NCBI RefSeq assembly: GCF_018320785.1
Contig: NC_054882.1
Span: forward strand, 369,501 to 433,500
Direction: 5' to 3'
DNA from: Cheilinus undulatus
Lineage: Eukaryota > Chordata > Actinopteri > Labriformes > Labridae
DNA: 64,000 nt
The notes below the pieces were generated by a model that worked only from the letters and a program-made list of their open reading frames with translations, searched no databases and was not told the origin of the DNA. Positions within the stretch are counted from its first letter, which is position 1. The number at the start of each line of letters is the position of its first letter. The position numbers and the translations under genes were made by a program. Below are positions 1-14,350 of the stretch, in pieces.

Positions 1-3000
1 ATCATCATAAATTTAGATGTAAACTCAGTTTAAAGTTAAATGTTGTATTTTAATCATCATAAATTTAGATGTAAACTCAGTTTAAAGTTAAATGTTGTAT
101 TTTAATTATCATAAATTTAGATGTAAACTCAGTTTAAAGTTAAATGTTGTATTTTAATCATCATAAATTTAGATGTAAACTCAGTTTAAAGTTAAATGTT
201 GTATTTTAATAAACATAAATTTAGATGTAAACTCAGTTTAAAGTTAAATGTTGTATTTTAATTATCATAAATTTAGATGTAAACTCAGTTTAAAGTTAAA
301 TATTGTATTTTAATTATCATAAATTTAGATGTAAACTCAGTTTAAAGTTAAATGTTGTATTTTAATAATCATAAATTTAGATGTAAACTCAGTTTAAAGT
401 TAAATATTGTATTTTAATCATCATAAATTTAGATGTAAACTCAGTTTAAAGTTAAATATTGTATTTTAATCATCATAAATTTAGATGTAAACTCAGTTTA
501 AAGTTAAATGTTGTATTTTAATCATCATAAATTTAGATGTAAACTCAGTTTAAAGTTAAATATTGTATTTTAATTATCATAAATTTAGATGTAAACTCAG
601 TTTAAAGTTAAATGTTGTATTTTAATCATCATAAATTTAGATGTAAACTCAGTTTAAAGTTAAATGTTGTATTTTAATCATCATAAATTTAGATGTAAAC
701 TCAGTTTAAAGTTAAATGTTGTATTTTAATAATCATAAATTTAGATGTAAACTCAGTTTAAAGTTAAATGTTGTATTTTAATTATCATAAATTTAGATGT
801 AAACTCAGTTTAAAGTTAAATGTTGTATTTTAATCATCATAAATTTAGATGTAAACTCAGTTTAAAGTTAAATGTTGTATTTTAATCATCATAAATTTAG
901 ATGTAAACTCAGTTTAAAGTTAAATGTTGTATTTTAATTATCATAAATTTAGATGTAAACTCAGTTTAAAGTTAAATGTTGTATTTTAATCATCATAAAT
1001 TTAGATGTAAACTCAGTTTAAAGTTAAATGTTGTATTTTAATCATCATAAATTTAGATGTAAACTCAGTTTAAAGTTAAATGTTGTATTTTAATCATCAT
1101 AAATTTAGATGTAAACTCAGTTTAAAGTTAAATGTTGTATTTTAATCATCATAAATTTAGATGTAAACTCAGTTTAAAGTTAAATGTTGTATTTTAATCA
1201 TCATAAATTTAGATGTAAACTCAGTTTAAAGTTAAATGTTGTATTTTAATCATCATAAATTTAGATGTAAACTCAGTTTAAAGTTAAATGTTGTATTTTA
1301 ATTATCATAAATTTAGATGTAAACTCAGTTTAAAGTTAAATGTTGTATTTTAATCATCATAAATTTAGATGTAAACTCAGTTTAAAGTTAAATGTTGTAT
1401 TTTAATTATCATAAATTTAGATGTAAACTCAGTTTAAAGTTAAATGTTGTATTTTAATCATCATAAATTTAGATGTAAACTCAGTTTAAAGTTAAATGTT
1501 GTATTTTAATTATCATAAATTTAGATGTAAACTCAGTTTAAAGTTAAATGTTGTATTTTAATCATCATAAATTTAGATGTAAACTCAGTTTAAAGTTAAA
1601 TGTTGTATTTTAATCATCATAAATTTAGATGTAAACTCAGTTTAAAGTTAAATGTTGTATTTTAATCATCATAAATTTAGATGTAAACTCAGTTTAAAGT
1701 TAAATGTTGTATTTTAATCATCATAAATTTAGATGTAAACTCAGTTTAAAGTTAAATGTTGTATTTTAATCATCATAAATTTAGATGTAAACTCAGTTTA
1801 AAGTTAAATGTTGTATTTTAATCATCATAAATTTAGATGTAAACTCAGTTTAAAGTTAAATGTTGTATTTTAATCATCATAAATTTAGATGTAAACTCAG
1901 TTTAAAGTTAAATGTTGTATTTTAATCATCATAAATTTAGATGTAAACTCAGTTTAAAGTTAAATGTTGTATTTTAATTATCATAAATTTAGATGTAAAC
2001 TCAGTTTAAAGTTAAATGTTGTATTTTAATTATCATAAATTTAGATGTAAACTCAGTTTAAAGTTAAATGTTGTATTTTAATCATCATAAATTTAGATGT
2101 AAACTCAGTTTAAAGTTAAATGTTGTATTTTAATCATCATAAATTTAGATGTAAACTCAGTTTAAAGTTAAATGTTGTATTTTAATCATCATAAATTTAG
2201 ATGTAAACTCAGTTTAAAGTTAAATGTTGTATTTTAATCATCATAAATTTAGATGTAAACTCAGTTTAAAGTTAAATGTTGTATTTTAATCATCATAAAT
2301 TTAGATGTAAACTCAGTTTAAAGTTAAATGTTGTATTTTAATCATCATAAATTTAGATGTAAACTCAGTTTAAAGTTAAATGTTGTATTTTAATAATCAT
2401 AAATTTAGATGTAAACTCAGTTTAAAGTTAAATGTTGTATTTTAATCATCATAAATTTAGATGTAAACTCAGTTTAAAGTTAAATGTTGTATTTTAATAA
2501 TCATAAATTTAGATGTAAACTCAGTTTAAAGTTAAATATTGTATTTTAATCATCATAAATTTAGATGTAAACTCAGTTTAAAGTTAAATATTGTATTTTA
2601 ATCATCATAAATTTAGATGTAAACTCAGTTTAAAGTTAAATGTTGTATTTTAATCATCATAAATTTAGATGTAAACTCAGTTTAAAGTTAAATATTGTAT
2701 TTTAATAATCATAAATTTAGATGTAAACTCAGTTTAAAGTTAAATGTTGTATTTTAATCATCATAAATTTAGATGTAAACTCAGTTTAAAGTTAAATATT
2801 GTATTTTAATAATCATAAATTTAGATGTAAACTCAGTTTAAAGTTAAATGTTGTATTTTAATCATCATAAATTTAGATGTAAACTCAGTTTAAAGTTAAA
2901 TGTTGTATTTTAATCATCATAAATTTAGATGTAAACTCAGTTTAAAGTTAAATGTTGTATTTTAATCATCATAAATTTAGATGTAAACTCAGTTTAAAGT

Positions 3001-6000
3001 TAAATGTTGTATTTTAATTATCATAAATTTAGATGTAAACTCAGTTTAAAGTTAAATGTTGTATTTTAATAATCATAAATTTAGATGTAAACTCAGTTTA
3101 AAGTTAAATGTTGTATTTTAATCATCATAAATTTAGATGTAAACTCAGTTTAAAGTTAAATGTTGTATTTTAATCATCATAAATTTAGATGTAAATTCAG
3201 TTTAAAGTTAAATGTTGTATTTTAATAATCATAAATTTAGATGTAAACTCAGTTTAAAGTTAAATATTGTATTTTAATCATCATAAATTTAGATGTAAAC
3301 TCAGTTTAAAGTTAAATGTTGTATTTTAATCATCATAAATTTAGATGTAAACTCAGTTTAAAGTTAAATGTTGTATTTTAATCATCATAAATTTAGATGT
3401 AAACTCAGTTTAAAGTTAAATGTTGTATTTTAATCATCATAAATTTAGATGTAAACTCAGTTTAAAGTTAAATGTTGTATTTTAATTATCATAAATTTAG
3501 ATGTAAACTCAGTTTAAAGTTAAATGTTGTATTTTAATTATCATAAATTTAGATGTAAACTCAGTTTAAAGTTAAATGTTGTATTTTAATCATCATAAAT
3601 TTAGATGTAAACTCAGTTTAAAGTTAAATGTTGTATTTTAATCATCATAAATTTAGATGTAAACTCAGTTTAAAGTTAAATGTTGTATTTTAATCATCAT
3701 AAATTTAGATGTAAACTCAGTTTAAAGTTAAATGTTGTATTTTAATTATCATAAATTTAGATGTAAACTCAGTTTAAAGTTAAATGTTGTATTTTAATAA
3801 TCATAAATTTAGATGTAAACTCAGTTTAAAGTCAAATGTTGTATTTTAATCATCATAAATTTAGATGTAAACTCAGTTTAAAGTTAAATGTTGTATTTTA
3901 ATCATCATAAATTTAGATGTAAACTCAGTTTAAAGTTAAATGTTGTATTTTAATCATCATAAATTTAGATGTAAACTCAGTTTAAAGTTAAATGTTGTAT
4001 TTTAATCATCATAAATTTAGATGTAAATTCAGTTTAAAGTTAAATGTTGTATTTTAATTATCATAAATTTAGATGTAAACTCAGTTTAAAGTTAAATGTT
4101 GTATTTTAATCATCATAAATTTAGATGTAAACTCAGTTTAAAGTTAAATGTTGTATTTTAATCATCATAAATTTAGATGTAAACTCAGTTTAAAGTTAAA
4201 TGTTGTATTTTAATCATCATAAATTTAGATGTAAACTCAGTTTAAAGTTAAATGTTGTATTTTAATAATCATAAATTTAGATGTAAACTCAGTTTAAAGT
4301 TAAATATTGTATTTTAATCATCATAAATTTAGATGTAAACTCAGTTTAAAGTTAAATGTTGTATTTTAATCATCATAAATTTAGATGTAAACTCAGTTTA
4401 AAGTTAAATGTTGTATTTTAATAATCATAAATTTAGATGTAAACTCAGTTTAAAGTTAAATATTGTATTTTAATCATCATAAATTTAGATGTAAACTCAG
4501 TTTAAAGTTAAATGTTGTATTTTAATCATCATAAATTTAGATGTAAACTCAGTTTAAAGTTAAATGTTGTATTTTAATCATCATAAATTTAGATGTAAAC
4601 TCAGTTTAAAGTTAAATGTTGTATTTTAATAATCATAAATTTAGATGTAAACTCAGTTTAAAGTTAAATGTTGTATTTTAATAATCATAAATTTAGATGT
4701 AAACTCAGTTTAAAGTTAAATGTTGTATTTTAATTATCATAAATTTAGATGTAAACTCAGTTTAAAGTTAAATATTGTATTTTAATCATCATAAATTTAG
4801 ATGTAAACTCAGTTTAAAGTTAAATATTGTATTTTAATCATCATAAATTTAGATGTAAACTCAGTTTAAAGTTAAATGTTGTATTTTAATCATCATAAAT
4901 TTAGATGTAAACTCAGTTTAAAGTTAAATATTGTATTTTAATAATCATAAATTTAGATGTAAACTCAGTTTAAAGTTAAATGTTGTATTTTAATCATCAT
5001 AAATTTAGATGTAAACTCAGTTTAAAGTTAAATGTTGTATTTTAATCATCATAAATTTAGATGTAAACTCAGTTTAAAGTTAAATGTTGTATTTTAATCA
5101 TCATAAATTTAGATGTAAACTCAGTTTAAAGTTAAATATTGTATTTTAATCATAAATTTAGATGTAAACTCAGTTTAAAGTTAAATGTTGTATTTTAATC
5201 ATCATAAATTTAGATGTAAACTCAGTTTAAAGTTAAATGTTGTATTTTAATCATCATAAATTTAGATGTAAATTCAGTTTAAAGTTAAATGTTGTATTTT
5301 AATAATCATAAATTTAGATGTAAACTCAGTTTAAAGTTAAATGTTGTATTTTAATAATCATAAATTTAGATGTAAACTCAGTTTAAAGTTAAATGTTGTA
5401 TTTTAATCATCATAAATTTAGATGTAAACTCAGTTTAAAGTTAAATATTGTATTTTAATCATCATAAATTTAGATGTAAACTCAGTTTAAAGTTAAATAT
5501 TGTATTTTAATCATCATAAATTTAGATGTAAACTCAGTTTAAAGTTAAATGTTGTATTTTAATCATCATAAATTTAGATGTAAACTCAGTTTAAAGTTAA
5601 ATGTTGTATTTTAATCATCATAAATTTAGATGTAAACTCAGTTTAAAGTTAAATGTTGTATTTTAATCATCATAAATTTAGATGTAAACTCAGTTTAAAG
5701 TTAAATGTTGTATTTTAATCATCATAAATTTAGATGTAAACTCAGTTTAAAGTTAAATGTTGTATTTTAATCATCATAAATTTAGATGTAAACTCAGTTT
5801 AAAGTTAAATGTTGTATTTTAATCATCATAAATTTAGATGTAAACTCAGTTTAAAGTTAAATGTTGTATTTTAATCATCATAAATTTAGATGTAAATTCA
5901 GTTTAAAGTTAAATGTTGTATTTTAATTATCATAAATTTAGATGTAAACTCAGTTTAAAGTTAAATATTGTATTTTAATCATCATAAATTTAGATGTAAA

Positions 6001-9000
6001 CTCAGTTTAAAGTTAAATGTTGTATTTTAATCATCATAAATTTAGATGTAAACTCAGTTTAAAGTTAAATGTTGTATTTTAATTATCATAAATTTAGATG
6101 TAAACTCAGTTTAAAGTTAAATATTGTATTTTAATCATCATAAATTTAGATGTAAACTCAGTTTAAAGTTAAAATTTTGTATTTTAATCATCATAAATTT
6201 AGATGTAAACTCAGTTTAAAGTTAAATGTTGTATTTTAATCATCATAAATTTAGATGTAAACTCAGTTTAAAGTTAAATATTGTATTTTAATCATCATAA
6301 ATTTAGATGTAAACTCAGTTTAAAGTTAAATGTTGTATTTTAATAATCATAAATTTAGATGTAAACTCAGTTTAAAGTTAAATGTTGTATTTTAATCATC
6401 ATAAATTTAGATGTAAATTCAGTTTAAAGTTAAATGTTGTATTTTAATAATCATAAATTTAGATGTAAACTCAGTTTAAAGTTAAATATTGTATTTTAAT
6501 CATCATAAATTTAGATGTAAATTCAGTTTAAAGTTAAATGTTGTATTTTAATCATCATAAATTTAGATGTAAATTCAGTTTAAAGTTAAATGTTGTATTT
6601 TAATCATCATAAATTTAGATGTAAACTCAGTTTAAAGTTAAATATTGTATTTTAATTATCATAAATTTAGATGTAAACATAGTTTAAAGTTAAATGTTGT
6701 ATTTTAATAATCATAAATTTAGATGTAAACTCAGTTTAAAGTTAAATGTTGTATTTTAATTATCATAAATTTAGATGTAAACTCAGTTTAAAGTTAAATG
6801 TTGTATTTTAATCATCATAAATTTAGATGTAAACTCAGTTTAAAGTTAAATGTTGTATTTTAATAATCATAAATTTAGATGTAAACTCAGTTTAAAGTTA
6901 AATGTTGTATTTTAATCATCATAAATTTAGATGTAAATTCAGTTTAAAGTTATATGTTGTATTTTAATTCATAAATTTAGATGTAAACTCAGTTTAAAGT
7001 TAAATGTTGTATTTTAATAATCATAAATTTAGATGTAAACTCAGTTTAAAGTTAAATGTTGTATTTTAATTATCATAAATTTAGATGTAAACTCAGTTTA
7101 AAGTTAAATATTGTATTTTAATCATCATAAATTTAGATGTAAACTCAGTTTAAAGTTAAATGTTGTATTTTAATCATCATAAATTTAGATGTAAACTCAG
7201 TTTAAAGTTAAATGTTGTATTTTAATCATCATAAATTTAGATGTAAACTCAGTTTAAAGTTAAATGTTGTATTTTAATCATCATAAATTTAGATGTAAAC
7301 TCAGTTTAAAGTTAAATGTTGTATTTTAATCATCATAAATTTAGATGTAAACTCAGTTTAAAGTTAAATGTTGTATTTTAATCATCATAAATTTAGATGT
7401 AAACTCAGTTTAAAGTTAAATGTTGTATTTTAATCATCATAAATTTAGATGTAAACTCAGTTTAAAGTTAAATGTTGTATTTTAATTATCATAAATTTAG
7501 ATGTAAACTCAGTTTAAAGTTAAATGTTGTATTTTAATAATCATAAATTTAGATGTAAACTCAGTTTAAAGTCAAATATTGTATTTTTAATCATCATAAA
7601 TTTAGATGTAAACTCAGTTTAAAGTTAAATGTTGTATTTTAATCATCATAAATTTAGATGTAAACTCAGTTTAAAGTTAAATGTTGTATTTTAATCATCA
7701 TAAATTTAGATGTAAACTCAGTTTAAAGTTAAATGTTGTATTTTAATCATCATAAATTTAGATGTAAACTCAGTTTAAAGTTAAATGTTGTATTTTAATT
7801 ATCATAAATTTAGATGTAAACTCAGTTTAAAGTTAAATGTTGTATTTTAATTATCATAAATTTAGATGTAAACTCAGTTTAAAGTTAAATGTTGTATTTT
7901 AATCATCATAAATTTAGATGTAAACTCAGTTTAAAGTTAAATGTTGTATTTTAATCATCATAAATTTAGATGTAAATTCAGTTTAAAGTTAAATGTTGTA
8001 TTTTAATTATCATAAATTTAGATGTAAACTCAGTTTAAAGTTAAATATTGTATTTTAATCATCATAAATTTAGATGTAAACTCAGTTTAAAGTTAAATGT
8101 TGTATTTTAATAATCATAAATTTAGATGTAAACTCAGTTTAAAGTTAAATGTTGTATTTTAATTATCATAAATTTAGATGTAAACTCAGTTTAAAGTTAA
8201 ATGTTGTATTTTAATCATCATAAATTTAGATGTAAATTCAGTTTAAAGTTAAATGTTGTATTTTAATTATCATAAATTTAGATGTAAACTCAGTTTAAAG
8301 TTAAATGTTGTATTTTAATCATCATAAATTTAGATGTAAACTCAGTTTAAAGTTAAATGTTGTATTTTAATCATCATAAATTTAGATGTAAACTCAGTTT
8401 AAAGTTAAATGTTGTATTTTAATCATCATAAATTTAGATGTAAACTCAGTTTAAAGTTAAATGTTGTATTTTAATCATCATAAATTTAGATGTAAACTCA
8501 GTTTAAAGTTAAATGTTGTATTTTAATCATAAATTTAGATGTAAACTCAGTTTAAAGTTAAATGTTGTATTTTAATAATCATAAATTTAGATGTAAACTC
8601 AGTTTAAAGTTAAATGTTGTATTTTAATCATCATAAATTTAGATGTAAACTCAGTTTAAAGTTAAATGTTGTATTTTAATCATCATAAATTTAGATGTAA
8701 ACTCAGTTTAAAGTTAAATGTTGTATTTTAATCATCATAAATTTAGATGTAAACTCAGTTTAAAGTTAAATGTTGTATTTTAATCATCATAAATTTAGAT
8801 GTAAACTCAGTTTAAAGTTAAATGTTGTATTTTAATTATCATAAATTTAGATGTAAACTCAGTTTAAAGTTAAATGTTGTATTTTAATTATCATAAATTT
8901 AGATGTAAACTCAGTTTAAAGTTAAATGTTGTATTTTAATCATCATAAATTTAGATGTAAACTCAGTTTAAAGTTAAATGTTGTATTTTAATCATCATAA

Positions 9001-12000
9001 ATTTAGATGTAAACTCAGTTTAAAGTTAAATGTTGTATTTTAATCATCATAAATTTAGATGTAAACTCAGTTTAAAGTTAAATATTGTATTTTAATTATC
9101 ATAAATTTAGATGTAAACTCAGTTTAAAGTTAAATATTGTATTTTAATCATCATAAATTTAGATGTAAACTCAGTTTAAAGTTAAATGTTGTATTTTAAT
9201 CATCATAAATTTAGATGTAAACTCAGTTTAAAGTTAAATGTTGTATTTTAATAATCATAAATTTAGATGTAAACTCAGTTTAAAGTTAAATGTTGTATTT
9301 TAATCATCATAAATTTAGATGTAAACTCAGTTTAAAGTTAAATGTTGTATTTTAATCATCATAAATTTAGATGTAAACTCAGTTTAAAGTTAAATATTGT
9401 ATTTTAATCATCATAAATTTAGATGTAAACTCAGTTTAAAGTTAAATGTTGTATTTTAATAATCATAAATTTAGATGTAAACTCAGTTTAAAGTTAAATG
9501 TTGTATTTTAATTATCATAAATTTAGATGTAAACTCAGTTTAAAGTTAAATATGTTGTATTTTAATTATCATAAATTTAGATGTAAACTCAGTTTAAAGT
9601 TAAATGTATGTTTTAATAATCATAAATTTAGATGTAAACTCAGTTTAAAGTTAAATGTTGTATTTTAATCATCATAAATTTAGATGTAAACTCAGTTTAA
9701 AGTTAAATGTTGTATTTTAATTATCATAAATTTAGATGTAAACTCAGTTTAAAGTTAAATGTTGTATTTTAATTATCATAAATTTAGATGTAAACTCAGT
9801 TTAAAGTTAAATGTTGTATTTTAATCATCATAAATTTAGATGTAAACTCAGTTTAAAGTTAAATGTTGTATTTTAATCATCATAAATTTAGATGTAAACT
9901 CAGTTTAAAGTTAAATGTTGTATTTTAATTATCATAAATTTAGATGTAAACTCAGTTTAAAGTTAAATATTGTATTTTAATCATCATAAATTTAGATGTA
10001 AACTCAGTTTAAAGTCAAATGTTGTATTTTAATCATCATAAATTTAGATGTAAACTCAGTTTAAAGTTAAATGTTGTATTTTAATCATCATAAATTTAGA
10101 TGTAAACTCAGTTTAAAGTTAAATATTGTATTTTAATCATCATAAATTTAGATGTAAACTCAGTTTAAAGTTAAATGTTGTATTTTAATCATCATAAATT
10201 TAGATGTAAACTCAGTTTAAAGTTAAATGTTGTATTTTAATCATCATAAATTTAGATGTAAATTCATTTTAATGTTAAATGTTGTATTTTAATAATCATA
10301 AATTTAGATGTAAACTCAGTTTAAAGTTAAATGTTGTATTTTAATAATCATAAATTTAGATGTAAACTCAGTTTAAAGTTAAATGTTGTATTTTAATAAT
10401 CATAAATTTAGATGTAAACTCAGTTTAAAGTTAAATATTGTATTTTAATCATCATAAATTTAGATGTAAACTCAGTTTAAAGTTAAATATTGTATTTTAA
10501 TAATCATAAATTTAGATGTAAACTCAGTTTAAAGTTAAATGTTGTATTTTAATCATCATAAATTTAGATGTAAACTCAGTTTAAAGTTAAATATTGTATT
10601 TTAATCATCATAAATTTAGATGTAAACTCAGTTTAAAGTTAAATATTGTATTTTAATCATCATAAATTTAGATGTAAACTCAGTTTAAAGTTAAATGTTG
10701 TATTTTAATCATCATAAATTTAGATGTAAACTCAGTTTAAAGTTAAATGTTGTATTTTAATCATCATAAATTTAGATGTAAACTCAGTTTAAAGTTAAAT
10801 GTTGTATTTTAATTATCATAAATTTAGATGTAAACTCAGTTTAAAGTTAAATGTTGTATTTTAATCATCATAAATTTAGATGTAAATTCAGTTTAAAGTT
10901 AAATGTTGTATTTTAATTATCATAAATTTAGATTTAAATTCAGTTTAAAGTTAAATGTTGTATTTTAATCATCATAAATTTAGATGTAAACTCAGTTTAA
11001 AGTTAAATGTTGTATTTTAATTATCATAAATTTAGATGTAAACTCAGTTTAAAGTTAAATGTTGTATTTTAATCATCATAAATTTAGATGTAAACTCAGT
11101 TTAAAGTTAAATGTTGTATTTTAATCATCATAAATTTAGATGTAAACTCAGTTTAAAGTTAAATGTTGTATTTTAATTATCATAAATTTAGATGTAAACT
11201 CAGTTTAAAGTTAAATGTTGTATTTTAATCATCATAAATTTAGATGTAAACTCAGTTTAAAGTTAAATATTGTATTTTAATCATCATAAATTTAGATGTA
11301 AACTCAGTTTAAAGTTAAATATTGTATTTTAATAATCATAAATTTAGATGTAAACTCAGTTTAAAGTTAAATGTTGTATTTTAATCATCATAAATTTAGA
11401 TGTAAACTCAGTTTAAAGTTAAATATTGTATTTTAATAATCATAAATTTAGATGTAAACTCAGTTTAAAGTTAAATATTGTATTTTAATCATCATAAATT
11501 TAGATGTAAATTCAGTTTAAAGTTAAATGTTGTATTTTAATCATCATAAATTTAGATGTAAATTCAGTTTAAAGTTAAATGTTGTATTTTAATCATCATA
11601 AATTTAGATGTAAACTCAGTTTAAAGTTAAATATTGTATTTTAATCATCATAAATTTAGATGTAAACTCAGTTTAAAGTTAAATGTTGTATTTTAATAAT
11701 CATAAATTTAGATGTAAACTCAGTTTAAAGTTAAATGTTGTATTTTAATTATCATAAATTTAGATGTAAACTCAGTTTAAAGTTAAATTTTGTATTTTAA
11801 TCATCATAAATTTAGATGTAAACTCAGTTTAAAGTTAAATGTTGTATTTTAATCATCATAAATTTAGATGTAAACTCAGTTTAAAGTTAAATGTTGTATT
11901 TTAATCATCATAAATTTAGATGTAAACTCAGTTTAAAGTTAAATGTTGTATTTTAATAATCATAAATTTAGATGTAAACTCAGTTTAAAGTTAAATGTTG

Positions 12001-13643
12001 TATTTTAATCATCATAAATTTAGATGTAAACTCAGTTTAAAGTTAAATGTTGTATTTTAATTATCATAAATTTAGATGTAAACTCAGTTTAAAGTTAAAT
12101 GTTGTATTTTAATCATCATAAATTTAGATGTAAACTCAGTTTAAAGTTAAATGTTGTATTTTAATCATCATAAATTTAGATGTAAACTCAGTTTAAAGTT
12201 AAATGTTGTATTTTAATCATCATAAATTTAGATGTAAACTCAGTTTAAAGTTAAATGTTGTATTTTAATCATCATAAATTTAGATGTAAACTCAGTTTAA
12301 AGTTAAATGTTGTATTTTAATCATCATAAATTTAGATGTAAACTCAGTTTAAAGTTAAATGTTGTATTTTAATCATCATAAATTTAGATGTAAACTCAGT
12401 TTAAAGTTAAATGTTGTATTTTTAAATCATAAATTTAGATGTAAACTCAGTTTAAAGTTAAATGTTGTATTTTAATCATCATAAATTTAGATGTAAACTC
12501 AGTTTAAAGTTAAATGTTGTATTTTAATCATCATAAATTTAGATGTAAACTCAGTTTAAAGTTAAATGTTGTATTTTAATAATCATAAATTTAGATGTAA
12601 ACTCAGTTTAAAGTTAAATGTTGTATTTTAATCATCATAAATTTAGATGTAAACTCAGTTTAAAGTTAAATGTTGTATTTTAATAATCATAAATTTAGAT
12701 GTAAACTCAGTTTAAAGTTAAATATTGTATTTTAATCATCATAAATTTAGATGTAAACTCAGTTTAAAGTTAAATGTTGTATTTTAATCATCATAAATTT
12801 AGATGTAAACTCAGTTTAAAGTTAAATATTGTATTTTAATCATCATAAATTTAGATGTAAACTCAGTTTAAAGTTAAATGTTGTATTTTAATAATCATAA
12901 ATTTAGATGTAAACTCAGTTTAAAGTTAAATGTTGTATTTTAATCATCATAAATTTAGATGTAAACTCAGTTTAAAGTTAAATGTTGTATTTTAATAATC
13001 ATAAATTTAGATGTAAACTCAGTTTAAAGTTAAATGTTGTATTTTAATAATCATAAATTTAGATGTAAACTCAGTTTAAAGTTAAATGTTGTATTTTAAT
13101 CATCATAAATTTAGATGTAAACTCAGTTTAAAGTTAAATATTGTATTTTAATAATCATAAATTTAGATGTAAACTCAGTTTAAAGTTAAATGTATTTTAA
13201 TAATCATAAATTTAGATGTAAACTCAGTTTAAAGTTAAATGTTGTATTTTAATCATCATAAATTTAGATGTAAACTCAGTTTAAAGTTAAATGTTGTATT
13301 TAATCATCATAAATGTAGATGGAAACTCAGTTTAAAGTTAACTCTTGTATTTTAATCATCATAAATTTAGATGTAAACTCAGTTTAAAGTTAAATGTTGT
13401 ATTTTAATCATCATAAATTTAGATGTAAACTCAGTTTAAAGTTAAATGTTGTATTTTAATCATCATAAATTTAGATGTAAACTCAGTTTAAAGTTAAATA
13501 TTGTATTTTAATAATCATAAATTTAGATGTAAACTCAGTTTAAAGTTAAATGTTGTATTTTAATAATCATAAATTTAGATGTAAACTCAGTTTAAAGTTA
13601 AATATTGTATTTTAATAATCATAAATTTAGATGTAAACTCAGT
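1..13643. repeat. 52-bp AT-rich satellite array, about 262 copies
   Basis: A continuous head-to-tail array of a 52-bp monomer runs from the left edge to 13643, where it stops inside a monomer (ACTCAGT then GTGGAGG). The monomer is about 19% GC. Most copies are identical; recurring variants are CAT/TAT/AAT in front of CATAAATTTAG, GTTG versus ATTG, and AACTC versus AATTC. Rare indels change the length, for example near 5150, 6170, 6967, 8528, 9550-9610, 12420 and 13190. Each monomer contains the odd palindrome TAAACTCAGTTTA. The copies nearest the right border (13300-13345) are the most diverged. No open frame survives. The true array is longer than the window shows. It could be a centromeric, pericentromeric or interstitial satellite; the sequence alone cannot say. 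Confidence 0.98.
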
Positions 13644-14158
13644 GTGGAGGAAAGTTCAGGTGGACTCTCTCTCCTCCCACACCTGTACCTGGCTGTTTCT
13701 CTGAAGAACGTGAATGAAAATCAGCTCACAGGTGAGACTTCTACAAACATCGATCCTCAGTAACTTTAGAATCACCGGTCTGGATGTAATCGATCAGCTG
13801 ATGATCGATTAATCGGCTCCTCTATCAGATTGCTGCTTAACTCTGACATCTTAAGTCTAAGCAAAGATGCTGCTGGGGTCTGACGTCACCAGGTGAAAGC
13901 CTGACACACAGGTAAAGAGAAGGTGACTGTGGATGTTATGATTTTAATTTTTAAAGACAACAGGATTTAAACTCAGGTTGACTTCAGCTCAGCTAGCCTC
14001 AGAGCTAACAGCTAACAGCTAAAAAACTGCTGCGTCACTGACGTCACCATGGTGACACGAACAGGACAGGAAGTCAGGTGAGCTGACAGAGTCCAGGTGA
14101 AGTTTGGAGTGTGTAAGGCTCAGGTGAGTCTCTGAATGAAGGTAAATGTGTAACTCAC
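13644..14158. other. Unique spacer beside the satellite, no gene recognised
   Basis: Ordinary-complexity sequence begins abruptly at 13644. I see no conserved coding exon on either strand. It would be intron or downstream sequence of the possible minus-strand exon at 14159-14213. Confidence 0.5.
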
Positions 14159-14213
14159 CTGCGCACTGCCGCCGCTGCTGCTCCTCTCTGCTGACAACGA
14201 AGCAAAACAACAT
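14159..14213 (-). CDS. Possible first coding exon of an unidentified minus-strand gene
   Basis: On the minus strand an ATG at 14213-14211 sits in GCCGCCATG, a good Kozak context, and opens about 18 codons beginning MLFCFVVSREEQQRRQCA. The frame then meets the donor-like sequence GCGCAG|GTGAGT at 14158. The surrounding 60 bases are GC- and CpG-rich, unlike the rest of this spacer, and carry ATGGCGGCC, a YY1-type site. I do not recognise the protein and found no second exon, and the gene would run toward the satellite. It may instead be a non-coding first exon or chance. Confidence 0.2.
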
Positions 14214-14350
14214 GGCGGCCGACGGCGCCACGTCAAGACACAGATAGGTAAAACAGTAAGAGGTTTCACTCTGAGAGGAATTTAGGAGGCTAAATACCGC
14301 TGAGGAATGTGTCTGTTCTGGAGGATTCTGCCCCATAAATAAAACCACTG
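14205..14350. promoter_or_regulatory. CpG-rich promoter-like patch with YY1-type site
   Basis: AACATGGCGGCCGACGGCGCCACGTC lies at 14209-14234 (broken here: AACATGGCGG, CCGACGGCGC, CACGTC). ATGGCGG boxes near start sites are typical YY1 targets in vertebrate CpG promoters. No TATA box is evident. It lies upstream of the possible minus-strand exon. The assignment rests on composition and motif only. Confidence 0.3.

Noticed and set aside
1-13643. Possible AP-1-like ACTCAGT element in every satellite monomer
   Set aside because: The match to TGACTCA is partial, and the AT-rich monomer gives such short hits by chance; only the palindrome itself is reported.
14019-14348. 109-codon minus frame taken whole as a gene
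   Set aside because: A consensus splice donor lies in the middle (14158), and the two halves differ in composition; only the short first-exon possibility is kept.
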